Below, in pieces: positions 1-8,181 of a stretch of 27,451 bases of DNA (its first letter is position 1; each line of letters begins with the position of its first letter). The notes under the pieces were generated by a model. It was given only the letters and a program-made list of their open reading frames with translations, was not told the origin of the DNA and searched no databases. A program made the position numbers and the translations under genes. The DNA comes from JBHYGK01 sp051859045 (GTDB lineage: Bacteria; Pseudomonadota; Gammaproteobacteria; Xanthomonadales; Xanthomonadaceae), in the NCBI GenBank assembly GCA_051859045.1, contig JBHYGK010000029.1:1-27451 (forward strand), given 5' to 3'.

Positions 1-339
1 GCCGCCGCCGCACCGCCCCCGCCGCCTCCCCCGCCGCCGCCGGCGGCCCCCGCCCCGGCCGCGCTCGCCGACGCCGACGCCGCCGCCGAGGCCTCCATCG
101 ACGAGACCCAGGACCTCGACCGGGTCACCGTGACCGGCTCGCGGATCGCGCGCACCGGGATCCCGCTCGACGCGCCGGTGGCGGACGACGCCCGGCTCGA
201 CCCGCTGGCCTGGATCCACCGCATCCGCGACCGTCGCGACGGCGGCGACCTCGCCGGCGCCCGCGAGAGCCTCGACCTGTTCGAGCAGGCGCATCCCCGC
301 ATCGCCGTGCCCGACGACCTCGAGCCGCTGCGCGAATGA
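1..339 (+). CDS. C-terminal part of an unidentified Ala/Pro-rich protein (5' end outside window)
   Basis: Frame 1 is open from the first base and ends with TGA at 337-339, so this is the last ~112 residues of a longer protein. The visible part starts with an Ala/Pro run (about residues 1-22), continues through an acidic Ala/Asp stretch, then has the phrase VTVTGSRI, and ends in a charged, probably helical tail (WIHRIRDRRDGGDLAGARESLDLF, split here as WIHRIRDRRDGG then DLAGARESLDLF) followed by a short PDDLEPLRE terminus. The tail resembles a TPR-like helical pair seen at the end of uncharacterised xanthomonad proteins that often follow an ECF sigma factor gene; that resemblance is from memory and is unproven. 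VTVTGSRI is also typical of the plug start of TonB-dependent receptors, but nothing receptor-like follows. Its stop overlaps the next start (ATGA), indicating co-transcription with the YigZ gene. Function not assigned. Confidence 0.7.
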   Translation, partial: AAAAPPPPPPPPPPAAPAPAALADADAAAEASIDETQDLDRVTVTGSRIARTGIPLDAPVADDARLDPLAWIHRIRDRRDGGDLAGARESLDLFEQAHPRIAVPDDLEPLRE

Positions 340-941
340 GCGCCACCCTCGCCGGCCCGGCGCAGCTGGCGCTGGAGGTGAAGAAGTCGCGCTTCGTGGC
401 GATCGCCGAGCCGGTCGAGGCGCCGGAGCAGGCGCTGGCCTTCGTCGCCCGCGCCGGCGACCCGGCCGCCACGCACAACTGCTGGGCCTACCGGATCGGC
501 GCGCAGTACCGCTTCAACGACGACGGCGAGCCCGGCGGCACCGCGGGGCGGCCGATCCTGGCCGCGATCGACGGCCAGGGCCTCGACGGCGTGGCCGTGC
601 TGGTGGTGCGCTGGTACGGCGGGATCAAGCTCGGCGCCGGCGGGCTGGTGCGCGCTTATGGCGGCGCGGCCGCCGAGTGCCTGCGCACCGCCGCGCGCCG
701 CGAGGTGGTGCCCCGGCGCGAGGCCTGGCTGCGCTGCGGCTTCGCCCACGCCGGCAGCGTGCACGCCTTGATCGCGCAGCATGGCGCCCACAAGCTGGAG
801 GAGGCCTTCGACGCCGACGGCCTGCGCCTGCACCTGCGCCTGCCCCTCGACGCCGTCGGCGCGCTCGCCGACGCCCTGCGCGACGCCACCCGCGGCCAGG
901 CCCGCCTCGACCTCGACCTCGCGCCCGCCGGCGCGGCCTGA
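336..941 (+). CDS. YigZ/IMPACT family protein (UPF0029)
   Basis: A 201-aa protein with the hallmark blocks of the YigZ/IMPACT family. KKSRF lies at residues 16-20, HNCWAYRIG at 47-55, DGEPGGTAGRPI at 63-74, and VRWYGGIKLGAGGL at 91-104. A smaller C-terminal ferredoxin-like domain follows (about 130-195). Length and domain order match full-length bacterial YigZ (about 200-210 aa). In eukaryotes IMPACT modulates the Gcn2 stress pathway; the bacterial protein is conserved but its biochemical role is not settled, and nucleic-acid or ribosome-related roles have been proposed. The ATG at 336 overlaps the previous stop by four bases (ATGA), so translation is probably coupled to the upstream gene. 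The next gene begins 33 bases downstream and may be in the same transcript. Confidence 0.93.
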   Translation: MSATLAGPAQLALEVKKSRFVAIAEPVEAPEQALAFVARAGDPAATHNCWAYRIGAQYRFNDDGEPGGTAGRPILAAIDGQGLDGVAVLVVRWYGGIKLGAGGLVRAYGGAAAECLRTAARREVVPRREAWLRCGFAHAGSVHALIAQHGAHKLEEAFDADGLRLHLRLPLDAVGALADALRDATRGQARLDLDLAPAGAA

Positions 942-974
942 GCCCCTTCCGCGCCCCTACGCACGAGCCCCCGC

Positions 975-2834
<1,860 letters not shown>

Positions 2835-2860
2835 GCGCGCGCGGGCGGGGCGCGGGCTGC

Positions 2861-2866
2861 TAGCCT
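2861..2866 (+). promoter_or_regulatory. Candidate -10 element (TGC-TAGCCT) for the hydrolase gene
   Basis: The sequence TGCTAGCCT fits an extended -10 (TGnTAnnnT) in the 55-base gap between the exporter and the lipoprotein hydrolase. There is no clear -35. A transcript start near 2873 would precede all three possible start codons (GTG 2890, ATG 2899, ATG 2932). Similar TAG-N-N-T hexamers occur before other genes of this window. The assignment is by pattern only. Confidence 0.4.
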
Positions 2867-2931
2867 CGGCCAACTCCCGATCCCGCCCGGTGCCCGCCAT
2901 GCCCCAGCTCCCGCGCACGCCCTCGCCCGCC

Positions 2932-4089
2932 ATGCCCCCGCGCGCCCGCCGCGCCCGCCCGGCAGCGCTCGCCGCCGCCCTCGCCCTCGCGCTGGCCGCC
3001 GCCGGCTGCGCGAGCGCCCCGCGCGACGGCGCGACGGCCGCGACGGCGCCCGCCGCCGCGCCCGCCCCGGCGCTCGCGCTGGAGCCCGGCACCGACCACG
3101 GCCTGATCGACGGCGCGCCCTGGCGCATCGACGTCCCGCCGAACTGGAACGGCGAGCTGGTCGTGGTGATGCACGGCTTCGAGCCCGCCGGCTCGCCGCG
3201 CGAGGGCCCGATGACGATCGGCGCGGCCGAATCGTTCCTGGCCCGCGGCTACGCGGTGGCGGCCAGCTGGTATTCGGCCCAGGGCTGGGCGGTGGACGAG
3301 GCCATCGTCGACAGCGAGCGGCTGCGCCGCTACTTCGTGCAGGCCTACGCGGCCCCCCGCCACACCTGGGCCGTGGGCTTCTCGATGGGCGGGCTGGCGG
3401 CGCTGGCCTCCCTGGAGCGCCATCCCGAGGCCTGGGACGGCGTGGTCAGCGCCTGCGGCGTGAACACGCCGGGCGTCGAGATGATCGGCGAGGGCGTGCT
3501 GCGCCCGCTGCTGGCGACGATGGTGCTGTTCCCCGGCGCGCTGGACGTGCGGCCGCTGGGCGTGACGCCGGGGCCGCGGATCGCGGTGCCCGACGCCGGG
3601 GCGCTGGAGGCGCGCTTCGCCGCCGACGAGGCGAGCGCGGCCCGGCTGGCCGCGGCCACCGGCATCCCGCGCGAGGGGCTCGCGCCGGCGCTGGGCCTGC
3701 TGGCCCTGGTGCTGCACGACGTCCAGTCCGCGGCCGGCGGGCATCCCGTGGACAACACCGCGACCCGCTACGCGGGCTTCGGCGACGACGAAGCCTTCAA
3801 TGCCGCGGTGCCGCGCTACGCCGGGCATCCGCCGGCGATGGCCTGGATCGCCGCGCGCGCGCCGCTGCGCGGCGAGCCCGCCCGGCCGGTGGTGGTGCTC
3901 AACAACGCCGTGGACCCCGCCATCCCGGCCCGCTTCGGGGGCCGCTACGGCGAGCTGGCCCGCGCCAACGGCCTCGGCGCGCGGGTGCTCGAGCTGCCGC
4001 CGGTGGGCGTGGGCCACTGCGGGTTCCAGCCCGCCGACGTGGACGCGGCGCTGGTGGCGCTGCGCGAGCTCGCCGGCGCGGGCGACTGA
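2932..4089 (+). CDS. Lipoprotein alpha/beta-hydrolase (probable secreted esterase/peptidase-like)
   Basis: From the ATG at 2932 the protein has 385 aa. It begins with an Arg-rich n-region, a short Ala/Leu helix and the lipobox LAAAGC, placing the lipidated cysteine at residue 26. In-frame upstream starts at 2899 (ATG) and 2890 (GTG) would only lengthen the n-region; I chose 2932 because it gives a normal signal peptide length. The mature part has the alpha/beta-hydrolase features: an oxyanion-type VVVMHGF strand-turn, the nucleophile elbow GFSMGG (Ser151), an acid in NNAVDPAIP (Asp328) and a base in VGHCGF (His362). A complete catalytic triad in the right order argues for an active serine hydrolase attached to the outer or inner membrane. 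The natural substrate is unknown. It converges on the FAD monooxygenase gene with only 22 bases between stops. Confidence 0.82.
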   Translation: MPPRARRARPAALAAALALALAAAGCASAPRDGATAATAPAAAPAPALALEPGTDHGLIDGAPWRIDVPPNWNGELVVVMHGFEPAGSPREGPMTIGAAESFLARGYAVAASWYSAQGWAVDEAIVDSERLRRYFVQAYAAPRHTWAVGFSMGGLAALASLERHPEAWDGVVSACGVNTPGVEMIGEGVLRPLLATMVLFPGALDVRPLGVTPGPRIAVPDAGALEARFAADEASAARLAAATGIPREGLAPALGLLALVLHDVQSAAGGHPVDNTATRYAGFGDDEAFNAAVPRYAGHPPAMAWIAARAPLRGEPARPVVVLNNAVDPAIPARFGGRYGELARANGLGARVLELPPVGVGHCGFQPADVDAALVALRELAGAGD

Positions 4090-4104
4090 CCCACGCCGCG
4101 GCCC

Positions 4105-4133
4105 GCCGCCGCTAGGCCAGCGCCAGCGGCGGC
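4105..4133. terminator. Candidate bidirectional stem-loop between convergent genes
   Basis: A perfect 9-bp inverted repeat, GCCGCCGCT (4105-4113) and AGCGGCGGC (4125-4133), encloses an 11-base loop and covers the stop codon of the monooxygenase. It sits exactly where two convergent genes meet. There is no T-tract, so intrinsic termination is uncertain. In such GC-rich sequence chance stems are common. Confidence 0.4.
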
Positions 4134-5371
4134 CGCGCGCCGATCCCGCCGAGCACCTCGGCGAAGCCCTCGGGCAGCGGCTGCTCGCCGAAGAAGCCGC
4201 GCTGGGTGCCCGCCAGCGTGCGCAGCATCGGGCCGCGCCCGCCCGGGAGCCGGCCGAGGGCGAGGAAGCCGCGGTCACGCAGCCAGGCGATGGCGTCGGC
4301 GTTGGACTGGAACAGCGGCGTGAGCCAGCGCGAGAAGCGCTGGTAGACCGCCACGTGGGCCGCGCGCTGCGCGGCGTAGCGCGCCAGCGCCGCGCCGGTG
4401 GACGGCGCGGCGCGCAGCGCGTCGCGCAGCGCCAGCGCGTCGAGCAGGGCCATGTTGACGCCCTGCCCCAGCTGCGGGCTCATCGCGTGCGCGCAGTCGC
4501 CCAGCGCCACCAGCCGTCCGCGGTGCCAGCGCGCCGGCGCGGCGTCGCGGTAGCTGGCGCGGGCCAGCCCGGCCGCGGCGCCCGGCAGCGCCACGAGCAC
4601 GTCGCGGGCCTCGGGCCACAGCGCGGCCAGCTCGGCGCGCCAGGCCTCCATGCCGCGCGCCTCCCAGGCGTCCATCTCGTCGCGCCGCAGGCTCCAGAAG
4701 AAGCTCAGCCGGGGTAGCGGATCGCCGGGGCGGGTGCCGGCCGGCAGCAGGCCGATCATCCGGCGCGCGCCGCGGTAGCGCTGGCGCAGCGCATTGGGAT
4801 GCGCCCAGGCGCCCGCCGGCAGCAGGCACCACAGCGCGCCCCAGGGATAGGGCGCGTCGAAGCGCGGACGGCCCAGCGCCGCGCGCAGCCGCGAGGCCGA
4901 GCCGTCGGCGGCGAGCACGAGGTCGAACGGGCCGTGGCGCGCGCCCTCCAGCGTCGACACGCGCCCGGCCTCGGCGTCCACCTCGGCGACCTCGGCCCCG
5001 GGGTGCAGCGCGAACAGCCCGTGCCCGGCCGCGTGCAGCACCTCGAACAGCGCGCCGCGCTGCAGGCCCAGCCCGAACAGGCGCGGGTCGAGGTCGGCGT
5101 AGCGCATGTCCATGACCACCCGGCCCTCGGGCGTGTCGCCGAAGAGCTGGTGCACCGGCATGCCGAAGCGCAGGGCCTCCTTGAGCAGGCCCATGGCGTG
5201 CAGCACCGACAGCCCGGTGGGCTGGAGCAGGAAGCCCGCGCCCACGGGACCGGGCGCCGCGGCGCGCTCGAACACCTCCACCCGGTGGCCGTCGCGCGCG
5301 AGCAGCACGGCGGCGGCCTGGCCGGCGGTGCCGTAGCCGACGATGGCGATGTGCAGGGGACGCGGGGGCAT
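4112..5371 (-). CDS. FAD-dependent monooxygenase, PHBH/UbiH type
   Basis: A 419-aa protein with the three FAD signatures of group A flavoprotein monooxygenases. The N-terminal Rossmann motif is GYGTAG at residues 12-17, with the ribose-binding acid in VEVFER. The DG motif is LAADGSASRLR (about 154-163). The GD motif is LVALGDCAHAMSPQLGQG (about 288-304). These enzymes use NAD(P)H and O2 to hydroxylate aromatic or ring substrates through FAD C4a-hydroperoxide. Nothing in the sequence or neighbourhood fixes the substrate, so UbiH-like or antibiotic/aromatic hydroxylation roles are equally open. The ATG at 5371 was chosen because the homologous region starts directly after it, although the frame stays open further upstream. 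A TCGACC/GAGAAT promoter-like pair ends about seven bases before this ATG, suggesting a leaderless or nearly leaderless mRNA. Confidence 0.9.
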   Translation of the reverse strand: MPPRPLHIAIVGYGTAGQAAAVLLARDGHRVEVFERAAAPGPVGAGFLLQPTGLSVLHAMGLLKEALRFGMPVHQLFGDTPEGRVVMDMRYADLDPRLFGLGLQRGALFEVLHAAGHGLFALHPGAEVAEVDAEAGRVSTLEGARHGPFDLVLAADGSASRLRAALGRPRFDAPYPWGALWCLLPAGAWAHPNALRQRYRGARRMIGLLPAGTRPGDPLPRLSFFWSLRRDEMDAWEARGMEAWRAELAALWPEARDVLVALPGAAAGLARASYRDAAPARWHRGRLVALGDCAHAMSPQLGQGVNMALLDALALRDALRAAPSTGAALARYAAQRAAHVAVYQRFSRWLTPLFQSNADAIAWLRDRGFLALGRLPGGRGPMLRTLAGTQRGFFGEQPLPEGFAEVLGGIGARPPLALA

Positions 5372-5377
5372 GCGGCC

Positions 5378-5407
5378 ATTCTCAGCCCGCGAGACGCGCC
5401 GGGTCGA
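5378..5407 (-). promoter_or_regulatory. Candidate promoter of the FAD monooxygenase (leaderless)
   Basis: On the minus strand TCGACC (5407-5402) and GAGAAT (5383-5378) are separated by 18 bases. A start of transcription about seven bases past the -10 falls on or next to the ATG at 5371. This would give a leaderless message, consistent with the absence of a Shine-Dalgarno sequence before that ATG. Confidence 0.4.
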
Positions 5408-5470
5408 GCATCCATCGCCCCGGCGCCGTGTCGGCAAACGGCTCGTCCGCGCCGGGGCATTCCCGCCGCC

Positions 5471-5499
5471 TTGACTGGCCGGCGGCCACGCTCCGTCCT
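5471..5499 (+). promoter_or_regulatory. Weak candidate promoter of the repair operon
   Basis: TTGACT (5471-5476) is a good -35-like hexamer in the 150-bp divergent gap, followed at 17 bases by CGTCCT (5494-5499), a poor -10. It lies 22 bases before the exonuclease ATG. No SOS-box-like palindrome (CTG-N10-CAG) was seen by eye in the gap. The call rests on the -35 only. Confidence 0.25.
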
Positions 5500-5521
5500 C
5501 GCCGCGCGCCCCCAGGCCCCG

Positions 5522-6574
5522 ATGCCCCCGCCCGACCCCGCCACCGCCAGCGCCCCCGCCGCGTCCGACGCCCCGCTCGTGGTCGCCACCCGCGAGGGCC
5601 TCTACGTGCCCGCGGCCGAGGCCTGGATCGACCCGCTGCGCCCGGTGCAGCGCGCGATCCTCACCCACGCGCATGCCGACCACGCCCGCCCCGGCATGGG
5701 CGAGTACGTCGCCACCCGCGCCGGCCTGGGCCTGCTGCGCTGGCGGCTGGGCGAGCAGCGCGTGACCGCGCTCGAGCACGGCGAGCCGCTGCGGCTGGGC
5801 CGCGCGCGGATCTCGCTGCATCCCGCCGGCCACGTGCTGGGCTCGGCCCAGGTGCGGATCGAGGTCGACGGCCGCACCTGGGTGGCCAGCGGCGACTACA
5901 AGCGCCAGCCCGACCCCACCTGCGCGCCCTTCGAGGTGGTGCCCTGCGACGCGTTCATCACCGAGGCCACGTTCGGCCTGCCGGTCTACCGCTGGCCCGA
6001 CACCGCGGCCGTCGCCGACGACCTCCTCGCCTGGGTCGACGCCTGCGCCGCGACCGGCGAGGCCGCGGTGCTGCTGTGCTACGCGCTGGGCAAGGCGCAG
6101 CGCGTGCTGGCGGAGCTCGGGCTGGCCTGCGCGCGCGCCGGGCGGCCCCCGCTCGAGGCGCTGCTGCACGGGGCGATGGTGGGCGGCGTCGAGGCCTACC
6201 GCGAGGCCGGCGTGGCGCTGCCGCCGACCCGCGCGGTGGCGGACCTCGCCAAGGGCGAGGACGTGGCGGGCCGGCTGGTGCTGGCCCCGCCCTCGGCCGC
6301 CGGCACGCCGTGGATGAAGCGCTTCCCGCGCGCCCGGCTGGGCTTCGCCTCGGGCTGGATGCGGGTGCGCGGCCAGCGCCGCCGGCAGGGCCTGGACCGC
6401 GGCTTCGTGATCAGCGACCACGCCGACTGGCCGGCGCTGCTGCGCACGGTCGAGGAGACCGGGGCGCGCCGGGTGTTCGCGATCCACGGCGCCACCGACG
6501 CCATCGTCCAGGCGCTGGCCGCGCGCGGAGTCGAGGCCTCGGCGCTGCCCGGCGCGCCGAGGACCGACGCGTGA
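5522..6574 (+). CDS. Ligase-associated DNA exonuclease (metallo-beta-lactamase/beta-CASP fold)
   Basis: A 350-aa protein with metallo-beta-lactamase metal-binding motifs. THAHADH is at residues 48-54 (His49, His51, Asp53, His54), HPAGHVLGSA begins at His100 with His104, GDYKRQ at 124-129 gives Asp125, and SDHADW (Asp299, His300) and AIHG (His322) supply later histidines. The arrangement is that of the beta-CASP-like nuclease family formerly annotated as mRNA 3'-end processing factor and now known as the ligase-associated exonuclease. In homologues it is a metal-dependent DNA 3'-5' or end-processing nuclease. The ATG at 5522 starts close to the conserved region; the frame is open far upstream but that part is antisense to the monooxygenase. 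Its stop overlaps the ligase GTG start (GTGA), showing translational coupling in the four-gene repair operon. Confidence 0.93.
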   Translation: MPPPDPATASAPAASDAPLVVATREGLYVPAAEAWIDPLRPVQRAILTHAHADHARPGMGEYVATRAGLGLLRWRLGEQRVTALEHGEPLRLGRARISLHPAGHVLGSAQVRIEVDGRTWVASGDYKRQPDPTCAPFEVVPCDAFITEATFGLPVYRWPDTAAVADDLLAWVDACAATGEAAVLLCYALGKAQRVLAELGLACARAGRPPLEALLHGAMVGGVEAYREAGVALPPTRAVADLAKGEDVAGRLVLAPPSAAGTPWMKRFPRARLGFASGWMRVRGQRRRQGLDRGFVISDHADWPALLRTVEETGARRVFAIHGATDAIVQALAARGVEASALPGAPRTDA

Positions 6575-8181
6575 GGCGCTTCGCCGCGCTCTACCGCGCG
6601 CTCGACGAGTCCACCTCGGCGCTCGACAAGCGCGCCGCGCTGCAGGCCTACCTGCGCGAGGCCCCGCCGGAGGACGCCGCGTGGGCGCTGTGGTGCCTGT
6701 GCGGCGGCCGGCTGGCGCGGGTGGCCAGCGGCGCCGAGCTGCGCGCCTGGGTCGGCGCGGCGGGCGGGCATCCGGACTGGCTGGTGGAGGCCTCGTACGC
6801 GCACGTGGGCGACCTGGCCGAGACGATCACCCTGCTGCACCCCGAGCCCGACGCCTTGGCCGTGCGCGCGGCCGGCCTCGACGACCGCCCGCTGCACGCC
6901 TGGATCGAGGCCCACCTGCGCCCGCTGGCGCGCGCCGACGCCGCCACCCGCGAGGCCACCCTGCGCGCGGCCTGGGCCGGGCTGCCCGAGGACCAGCGCT
7001 ACCTGCTCAACAAGCTGCTCACCGGCGCGCTGCGGGTGGGCGTGTCCACCCGCGCGGTGCAGCAGGCCATCGCCGCCATGACCGGCATCGACATCGCGCG
7101 GATCGCCCAGCGCATGCTCGGCGACTGGGCGCCCACGCCGGCCTTCCTGGCCCGCCTGCTCAGCCCCGCCGAGCACGCCGAGGACGCGCGCCAGCCCTAC
7201 CCGTTCTTCCTCGCCGCGCCGCTCGAGGGCGGGCCCGAGGCGCTCGGCGCCACCGCGGACTGGCAGCTGGAGTGGAAGTGGGACGGCATCCGCCTGCAGC
7301 TGCTGCGGCGCGAGGGCGGCGTGGCGCTGTGGTCGCGCGGCGAGGAGCGCCTGGACGGCCGCTTCCCCGAGCTCGAGGACGCCGCGCGCGGCCTGCCCGA
7401 GGGCTGCGTGCTCGACGGCGAGCTGGTGGCCTGGGACGCCGACGCCGGCGCGCCGGCCCCGTTCACCCGGCTGCAGGCGCGGATCGGCCGCCTGAAGCCC
7501 GGCGCGAAGACGCTGGCCGCCACCCCGGTGCGGATGCTGGCCTACGACCTGCTGGAGGCCGACGGCGTGGACCTGCGCGCACGGCCGCTGCGCGCGCGCC
7601 GCGCCCGGCTCGAGGCGCTGCTCGCCGCGCACGCCGACCCGCGCATCGCGGCGCCGCCGCTGCTGCACGCGGCCGACTGGGCCGCCGCGGCCGCGCTTCG
7701 CGAGGACGCCCGCGCGCGCGGCGTCGAGGGCCTGATGCTCAAGCGCGCCGACAGCGCCTACGGCGAGGGCCGGCGCCGCGGCGCGTGGTGGAAGTGGAAG
7801 CTCGACCCGCTGGTGATCGACGCGGTGCTGCTCTACGCCCAGGCCGGCCACGGGCGCCGCAGCGGCCTGCACACCGACTGGACCTTCGGCGTCTGGCGCG
7901 ACGGCGCGCTGGTGCCGGTGGCCAAGGCCTACTCGGGCCTCGACGACGCCGAGATGAAGGCGCTCGACGCCTGGATCCGCGCCCACACCACCGAGCGCTT
8001 CGGGCCGGTGCGCCAGGTGCAGCCGCTGCAGGTGTTCGAGCTGGGCTTCGAGGGCGTGAACCGCAGCGCGCGCCACCGCAGCGGCGTGGCGGTGCGCTTC
8101 CCGCGCGTGCTGCGCTGGCGCCACGACAAGCCCGCCGCCGAGGCCGACACGCTGGAGGCGCTGTGGGCGCTCGCGCGATGA
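6571..8181 (+). CDS. ATP-dependent DNA ligase of the Lhr-Core/PdeM cluster
   Basis: A 536-aa protein with an N-terminal DNA-binding domain (about 1-200), a nucleotidyltransferase domain and a C-terminal OB-fold. The adenylated lysine is Lys236 in EWKWDG (motif I). Motif III has DGELVAWD (282-289, Glu284), motif IV EGLMLKR (386-392) and motif V WWKWKLD (406-412). These are the covalent nucleotidyltransferase motifs for ATP-dependent DNA joining. The size and domain order match the stand-alone bacterial ligase (LigB/LigC-like, PP_1105 type) that is found with a nuclease, a helicase and a phosphoesterase, and not the multidomain NHEJ LigD. The GTG start at 6571 is set by a four-base overlap with the exonuclease stop; the longer open frame upstream is antisense or out-of-frame shadow. 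The stop overlaps the helicase start (ATGA). Confidence 0.94.
   Translation: MRRFAALYRALDESTSALDKRAALQAYLREAPPEDAAWALWCLCGGRLARVASGAELRAWVGAAGGHPDWLVEASYAHVGDLAETITLLHPEPDALAVRAAGLDDRPLHAWIEAHLRPLARADAATREATLRAAWAGLPEDQRYLLNKLLTGALRVGVSTRAVQQAIAAMTGIDIARIAQRMLGDWAPTPAFLARLLSPAEHAEDARQPYPFFLAAPLEGGPEALGATADWQLEWKWDGIRLQLLRREGGVALWSRGEERLDGRFPELEDAARGLPEGCVLDGELVAWDADAGAPAPFTRLQARIGRLKPGAKTLAATPVRMLAYDLLEADGVDLRARPLRARRARLEALLAAHADPRIAAPPLLHAADWAAAAALREDARARGVEGLMLKRADSAYGEGRRRGAWWKWKLDPLVIDAVLLYAQAGHGRRSGLHTDWTFGVWRDGALVPVAKAYSGLDDAEMKALDAWIRAHTTERFGPVRQVQPLQVFELGFEGVNRSARHRSGVAVRFPRVLRWRHDKPAAEADTLEALWALAR

Noticed and set aside
1..60. Simple-sequence GCC/CCG repeats at the left edge
   Set aside because: They encode the Ala/Pro-rich part of a coding frame and show no clear periodic unit beyond codon usage.
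5372..6487. N-terminal extension of the FAD monooxygenase frame to 791 codons
   Set aside because: The extension is antisense to the exonuclease; the FAD-binding Rossmann strand starts directly after the ATG at 5371.
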